Positions 34,172 to 38,084 of a stretch of DNA of 38,084 nucleotides are shown in pieces; the first letter of the stretch is position 1; every line of letters starts with the position of its first letter. The stretch lies in assembly GCA_022448345.1 (NCBI GenBank), contig JAKVCB010000023.1:1-38084 (forward strand), read 5' to 3'. Position numbers and translations under genes: made by a program. This stretch comes from Pirellulales bacterium. GTDB taxonomy: Bacteria; Planctomycetota; Planctomycetia; Pirellulales; Lacipirellulaceae. The notes beneath the pieces were generated by a model, which was not told where the DNA came from, made no database searches, and worked only from the letters and a program-made list of their open reading frames with translations.

Positions 34172-35413
34172 ATGGTCAAACTCAAATCTTCAGTCTTCGT
34201 GCCAGAGACCAGTTCTGTGGCACCCCCTCGATTGCTGATGACCGGGCTGCCTGCTTCCACGGCAACTGCTCCGCCACCATTTGATGTGGTTATCGTTCCT
34301 GACTTCATGGGATCCCAGGCACAGGTTCAGGAGGGGCAGGCCATCCTGTTTCTGTCCAGTTGGTTACAGCAATATGGGAACGAATCCCGGTTGCCCCTGC
34401 ACCTGGCTTGTATTGGGGAACCACCCGCTACGGTGCGTCGGTTGGCGGCCCGAGCAGGAGCAAGGATCTCTTTGCACGCACCGATTGGTATCCAGGATGG
34501 ACACCACGTAGGCAACAAGTTGCGAGGGTTGGAAGTTCCCGCTGAAACAAGCCAACGGTTGCTGCTAGATGTCGACACGTTGATCCTCAACGACATTTCA
34601 CCCTTGGGACACTGGACGTCGTGTCTGGCAGCTGCGCCCGACGATTGCCCCAAGGTAACCAACGCTCAGTGGAAGCGAATTTATCAGGGGTTGCAACTAG
34701 ATCCGCCACACAACCTCAGTCGCTGCCTCGCCGATGAGTTAGGATTGCCTAACTTTCCTGGACGCTGGTTGGGGTACAAGGTTCCGCGGTGGGAGCGAAA
34801 TGACTTGCTCCCCTACTACAACGGCGGCGCCGTGCTGGCGCCAGTCGATTGTGACCTGCGGGTGTTGTGGGAGCAGAACATCCGCAGAATAGCCGCCTTG
34901 TTTCCTCAGCATGAGGGCAAATTGAAGTCGATCCATACCAGTGATCAGGCTGGACTGGCAGTTTCGTTATGGCAACTGTCGCAGCAAGGCTGGTGTCTTC
35001 GGAGGCTGCCTGACTCCTTGAATTGTCGCTGGCGGAACATTTACGCCGAAAGTCCTTCGCTGCATGAGACGGGGGTATTGCACCTGACTACGTTTTTGTG
35101 CGACTTGCCCAAGGGGCCGGTCACTGACGACCGGCTGCAGAAGGCCGTGTCATCCTATCTTGGTCGAAAACTGGCACGGCGATTCAGCCGACTTCTTGTA
35201 GGAGAGGCCCTGCGCGGAACCCTCATGGCTGGCATGTTCCGTTTCGGTCAGGCTCGCCGTCAATGTCGCGAGTTGGAACATCACTTGCACAAATTGCTTA
35301 ACCAACATGTGTGGGATTGCGATGACACACCGATCAGCCAATATTCCAAGGACCGACAGGTACTTGGAAGTCCGCAGAGAAAAGACCAAAAATCATCAGG
35401 AGCCGCGGCCTAA
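34172..35413 (+). CDS. glycosyltransferase-like protein (GT-A fold, GT8-like DxD)
   Basis: A 413-residue protein that reads like a retaining GT-A glycosyltransferase. FDVVIVPDF is a donor-domain opening strand, RLLLDVDTLILNDISPL carries a metal-binding DVD, YYNGGAVLAPVDC matches the NGGxxL substrate stretch, and IHTSDQAGLAVSLW resembles the DQ motif of GT8-like enzymes. The acceptor is unknown. The first 30 or so residues are atypical and the start is uncertain; ATG 34172 was preferred over GTG 34052, and ATG 34130 is possible. The gene is followed after 22 bases by a GT2/GT7C-type glycosyltransferase, indicating an operon for polysaccharide or glycan synthesis. Confidence 0.7.
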   Translation: MVKLKSSVFVPETSSVAPPRLLMTGLPASTATAPPPFDVVIVPDFMGSQAQVQEGQAILFLSSWLQQYGNESRLPLHLACIGEPPATVRRLAARAGARISLHAPIGIQDGHHVGNKLRGLEVPAETSQRLLLDVDTLILNDISPLGHWTSCLAAAPDDCPKVTNAQWKRIYQGLQLDPPHNLSRCLADELGLPNFPGRWLGYKVPRWERNDLLPYYNGGAVLAPVDCDLRVLWEQNIRRIAALFPQHEGKLKSIHTSDQAGLAVSLWQLSQQGWCLRRLPDSLNCRWRNIYAESPSLHETGVLHLTTFLCDLPKGPVTDDRLQKAVSSYLGRKLARRFSRLLVGEALRGTLMAGMFRFGQARRQCRELEHHLHKLLNQHVWDCDDTPISQYSKDRQVLGSPQRKDQKSSGAAA

Positions 35414-35435
35414 CGGCACGCTGGAGAAAATTGTC

Positions 35436-36293
35436 ATGGGCGTCAGTATAATCATCTCAACCTACAATTCAACAAAATGGTTGGAAAAGGTCATCTGGGG
35501 CTACCTTGGACAAAGCTACACCCAGTTTGAACTGGTGGTGGCTGATGATGGATCGGATCAAGAGACGGCCGACCTGGTCAGCCGGTTGCGGAAACAGACT
35601 GGACTGACCATTCGCCACGTTTGGCACGAGGATCGCGGTTTCCGTAAATGCGAAATCTTGAACAAAGCCATTGTGGAGTCCACAGGCGACTACATTATCC
35701 TGTCTGACGGCGACTGCATCCCTCACCCGGACTTTGTGCATACACACTTGAGGTTGGCCGAGCCCAACTACTTGTTGTCGGGTGGATGTGTTCGGCTGTC
35801 GAGTGTGCTAAGTGAACGCATCAGCATCGAAAACATTCGTAAACAGCAGTGTACCGACCTGCGGTGGTTGCGAGCCAACGGTTTTCCACTGTCCAAGGAC
35901 ATTCTAAAACTCTTGCCCGCGAAACAGATCGCTTGGCTTATGAATTGGTTAACGCCTACGCGAGCTACACTCAATGGCCACAATGCGTCGTTGTGGAAAG
36001 CCGATGTGTTGAAGGTCAACGGGTTTGACCAGCGGATGGAGTACGGTGGTCTCGATCGTGAACTCGGTGAGCGGCTGTTCAATTCGGGTATCCGTTGCAA
36101 ACAGGTACGGCACCAAGCTGTGTGTGTCCACCTGGATCACGGTCGGCCCTACGTGCGACAGGAGGTGCTGCAGCGCAACCGGGCAATCCGGGACTACACC
36201 CTTAGATCCGGGTCAACATGGACTCCCCATGGGATTGATTCAAATGACGAGCTACGCGCGTCCTCGTCCAATATTCTATCTCCGGCGGCATGA
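35436..36293 (+). CDS. family 2 glycosyltransferase with GT7-like C-terminal domain
   Basis: A 285-residue GT-A enzyme. The GT2 core begins GVSIIISTYNSTKWLEKV, continues VVADDGSDQET and reaches the metal-binding LSDGDCIPHPDF. The C-terminal galactosyltransferase-like stretch LNGHNASLWKADVLKVNGFD followed by YGGLDRELGERLFNSG resembles the GT7 C-domain of chondroitin/beta-4-galactosyltransferase-type proteins, and VHLDHGRPY supplies a further conserved His. ATG 35436 has GGAG at 35422-35425. It is the second gene of a two-gene unit with the GT8-like gene. The donor is probably UDP-hexose or UDP-HexNAc; the product is likely surface glycan. Confidence 0.88.
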   Translation: MGVSIIISTYNSTKWLEKVIWGYLGQSYTQFELVVADDGSDQETADLVSRLRKQTGLTIRHVWHEDRGFRKCEILNKAIVESTGDYIILSDGDCIPHPDFVHTHLRLAEPNYLLSGGCVRLSSVLSERISIENIRKQQCTDLRWLRANGFPLSKDILKLLPAKQIAWLMNWLTPTRATLNGHNASLWKADVLKVNGFDQRMEYGGLDRELGERLFNSGIRCKQVRHQAVCVHLDHGRPYVRQEVLQRNRAIRDYTLRSGSTWTPHGIDSNDELRASSSNILSPAA

Positions 36294-36347
36294 GGACGCG
36301 ATCGACAGTAGTTGGTTTGCCGCTTAGAGGTGGGGAGAAATTTTGTC

Positions 36348-36494
36348 ATGTTGATTTCTGCCGATCATCGGTTCATTTTTGACCACATTCCCAAGCCTCC
36401 CGGTTTCAGCATTACGGAGGTTCTCACGCCGGTTTCACGGTGTGGTTCGGAATTCTGGCTTGTCTGCAAAGCAGCCAAAAGGATGGGAGCATAA
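36348..36494 (+). pseudogene. truncated sulfotransferase N-terminus
   Basis: A 48-codon frame with a good Shine-Dalgarno (GGAG at 36333-36336) begins MLISADHRFIFDHIPK, then PPGFSITEVLTP. Family sulfotransferases start with a short strand and a PAPS 5'-phosphosulfate loop, FIHIPKTAGTSI; here the TAGT is replaced by PPGF and the protein stops after about 48 residues instead of 200 or more. The stretch follows the GT2 gene by 54 bases on the same strand, so it probably is the decayed third gene of a polysaccharide operon that once sulfated its product. A stand-alone short peptide cannot be excluded. Confidence 0.55.
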
Positions 36495-36530
36495 AAAACC
36501 CCAGCCAGTTGGGAGGGAGAGTGGCTGGGG
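36493..36530 (-). terminator. intrinsic terminator on the minus strand without an obvious gene
   Basis: CCCCAGCCA (36499-36507) pairs with TGGCTGGGG (36522-36530) in a 9-bp stem with a 14-nt loop. On the minus strand six T residues (36493-36498 complement) follow directly. No minus-strand gene with family character ends here. The plus strand lacks a T-run. Confidence 0.75.
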
Positions 36531-36967
36531 TCATAAGCACTGGAGGGAGGGAGTCCAATACTTGTGAAAGGGTTGTAGAGAGTACCTCAAGAGGCAGCTT
36601 AACGACCCGACATGACAGAGACAATTTTTTTGGAAATTTAGCGGTCCTTTAAAAGTGGCACACAAATCGGGCGCGCACCCTGGTCGGGGGAGTGGTGAAG
36701 ACGGAGTTTTTCCGGAAGCCTGTGTCTGCTTGCCGTCGGCGGCTTGTTGACGTTGCGTCGTTGGCACTAGCAAGAATGGAAAAATGTCTTCGGTGTTGTC
36801 CTGGTTTGGGAACCGCTACGAGGACTTCAAGAAACGGCTGCAGAATAGGGCGCAGCAGGCCCAAGCATGGGATAGAGCCAGGGTGGAATCGGCTCGCAAG
36901 GTATGACAAGCCCGGGTGAGCGAGGCTTTACCCTGCCAGAGGACGCGCTTTCTGCGACCTCCAGCCC
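36531..36967. other. ~435 bp without a recognised gene
   Basis: Short frames only. One plus-strand frame (36784-36906, 40 codons, SSVLSWFGNRYEDFKKRLQN at its start) looks protein-like and basic but has no family and no ribosome-binding site. No complete gene accounts for the minus-strand terminator at 36493-36530, so a small RNA or short peptide transcript from this stretch is possible. Confidence 0.35.
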
Positions 36968-37210
36968 TTACAGAGCCCGGTCCTTGGAGTAATACCATTT
37001 GAGCATCTGTTCGCTCGTATCCTCGTCGACATTCTCCTGGTCCCACAGACCTTTGCCCTGAGCGTCCGGTAGCATTTCCTTCAGCTTCCAAATGCCTTGC
37101 CGGTTATGGTTTCCAAACACCCAGTACTCCTCCCAGGTCGTGACATCCGCATCCTGATGCGTGATTGTATTGCCCTTGAAGAATCGTCTCTGGGCATGAG
37201 CGCGGATGCG
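36968..37210 (-). pseudogene. C-terminal fragment of a Tim44-like domain protein
   Basis: The minus-strand frame ending at 36968 reads ITHQDADVTTWEEYWVFG, then IWKLKEMLPDAQGKG and VDEDTSEQMLKWYYSKDRAL before the stop. A strand rich in Trp and Tyr (TEYWVF) followed by WKLKE is the pattern of the Tim44-like C-terminal domain in bacterial membrane proteins, and the sharp stop looks native. Upstream of about 37210 the frame loses character, so the N-terminal part (signal, membrane helix, domain body) is missing. The missing part has apparently been replaced by the head-to-head sialidase fragment. The family match is from memory and moderately sure. Confidence 0.42.
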
Positions 37211-37705
37211 GACGATGGCGCGCTCATAGCGATGGTTCGGGGCGGGGGTGGTCACGATCCGAATGCAGTGGACCCGCCGCGACGCGCTTTCGGTATTCAA
37301 TACTCTCAAGACGGCGGACAGAGTTGGACGCCGCCAAAGTTCGCTGGCATTCAGGGCAAGATGCCTGACCTCCTCGTGCTGCCTTCCGGACGGATTCTCA
37401 TGGTCGTCGGCGCCGAGGGGCTGAGCGATGGCAGCGAAATATGGCGCAAAACCGACCGCTTCTCATTCTGCACGTTGTTTTACAGTGATGACCACGGACA
37501 AACCTGGCATCGCGATCTGCCCTTGGGCCAAGTACAACCAGGCAGCAGTGTTGTGCCTTCGGACAGTCCGGGCTTGTGCCAACTGGACGATGGCCAAATC
37601 CTTGTCGTGTGCCAGGCCGCGGATCGATCCAAGGCCGGGGATTCGCTCTTTGGGTATCACCTCGGCATGTCGGTTATGGGGACTATCATTGAGCCGCACC
37701 CATGA
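37196..37705 (+). pseudogene. sialidase/BNR-repeat protein fragment
   Basis: The 169-codon frame from ATG 37196 contains two Asp boxes typical of six-bladed sialidase propellers: SQDGGQSW and SDDHGQTW. Between and after them come IQGKMPDLLVLPSGRILMVV and SPGLCQLDDGQILVVCQAADRSKAGDSLFG. Full enzymes need about 350 residues, so the N-terminal blades and the arginine-containing start are missing. The frame upstream to 37097 lacks family character and overlaps the opposite-strand Tim44 fragment. The C-terminus (LGMSVMGTIIEP) may be original. It is probably a remnant of an exported glycan-binding or glycosidase-like protein; activity is unlikely. Confidence 0.6.
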
Positions 37706-37890
37706 TGGACGAACGAGCATGTCGGTATTGAGCAAACACGATCACCAAAAACGGATTTTATCAAATTTGCACGCCCTGGTCGGTTCGCGCTCGCGTTGAC
37801 TTGCAACTGGCGGTGAAACTCCAGCGCCGTCTTGAATGTCGCTAGTGATCCCAGTTCCAGAACACCTTGATAGCGGCGAAAATCAAGGCC

Positions 37891-38084
37891 TCAGGCGCCG
37901 AACTTCGGTTCGGGCAGGCCTCGGACGCCGAGCCCGTGAATTGCGAACAGACTTCCCGGCTGTGGATGCCTTGCCAGTTGCTCCGGGGTCACGAAGGCCT
38001 GTTGTGACGTGACGTAAAGCGTTTCGTAATTGTCTCCGCCAAAGGTAACGCAGGTCGGGCTGGGGACGGGCATGTCAATTTCCC
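37891..38084 (-). CDS. SMP-30/gluconolactonase/LRE family protein, C-terminal part (cut by window edge)
   Basis: The minus-strand frame is open to the right edge and ends at a TGA at 37891. Its 64 visible codons read EIDMPVPSPTCVTFGG, then YETLYVTSQQAFVTPEQLA and GSLFAIHGLGVRGLPEPKFG, matching the end of SMP-30-type six-bladed propeller lactonases: the conserved PT-CVTFGG strand, LYVTS, and GVRGLPEP. These enzymes hydrolyse aldonolactones in sugar catabolism. The ATG at 38073 is internal; the true start is beyond the window. No truncation is seen within the part shown. Confidence 0.85.
   Translation of the reverse strand, partial: EIDMPVPSPTCVTFGGDNYETLYVTSQQAFVTPEQLARHPQPGSLFAIHGLGVRGLPEPKFGA

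Overview
The window looks like chromosomal DNA of a bacterium, most probably a member of the Planctomycetota (Pirellulales-like). That placement is inference. It rests on the divergent EF-Ts, a PpiC protein built of two tandem units, a secreted basic-repeat/PDZ protein of a style common in planctomycetes, weak or missing Shine-Dalgarno sequences at several starts, and generous intergenic spacing. No phage, plasmid, insertion sequence, rRNA or CRISPR array was seen.

Layout. Bases 1-3.8 kb: two small tandem duplications upstream of the redox repressor gene rex, a tRNA-Gln, a CysQ/HAL2-type bisphosphate nucleotidase, and a sigma-54 activator without a receiver domain on the opposite strand. 4.5-7.8 kb: the conserved translation block rpsB-tsf-pyrH-frr. 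8.1-13.4 kb: a membrane-anchored double PpiC isomerase, an AlaC-like aminotransferase, an aldo/keto reductase and a small DUF2752 membrane protein. 13.5-20.8 kb, all on the minus strand: tRNA-Pro, a two-helix membrane protein, parB with a cluster of three good and one weak parS-like sites just upstream, a DUF1015 protein, ahcY, trpF and a proline-rich small protein. 20.8-30.2 kb, all on the plus strand: an ExeA-like AAA ATPase with a long acidic tail, a UDP-HexNAc 4-epimerase-like enzyme, a Dpm1-like glycosyltransferase, acs, a class I aminotransferase and glpD.

30.4-38.1 kb is accessory. It holds a secreted protein with five exact 27-residue Arg/Lys/Asp-rich repeats, a Trp/His/Cys-rich stretch and a PDZ domain, ending in a clear intrinsic terminator. 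Next come an SGNH hydrolase and two glycosyltransferases, which probably belong to surface polysaccharide synthesis. After these lie gene remnants: a sulfotransferase N-terminus, a Tim44-like C-terminus and a BNR/sialidase fragment, the last two abutting head to head. The C-terminus of an SMP-30/gluconolactonase protein runs off the right edge.

How the genes fit together. rpsB, tsf and frr supply translation initiation, elongation and recycling, and pyrH supplies UTP precursors. CysQ and AhcY both remove inhibitory by-products (PAP and S-adenosylhomocysteine). ParB with its parS sites marks a chromosome-segregation locus, but no parA is visible in the window. The epimerase, the Dpm1-like enzyme and the later glycosyltransferases point to cell-surface glycan assembly. 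No complete new system is evident. The best leads are the parS cluster without parA, the basic-repeat/PDZ protein, the EF-Ts lacking the Asp-Phe exchange residues, and the acidic-tailed ATPase with its divergent small partner.
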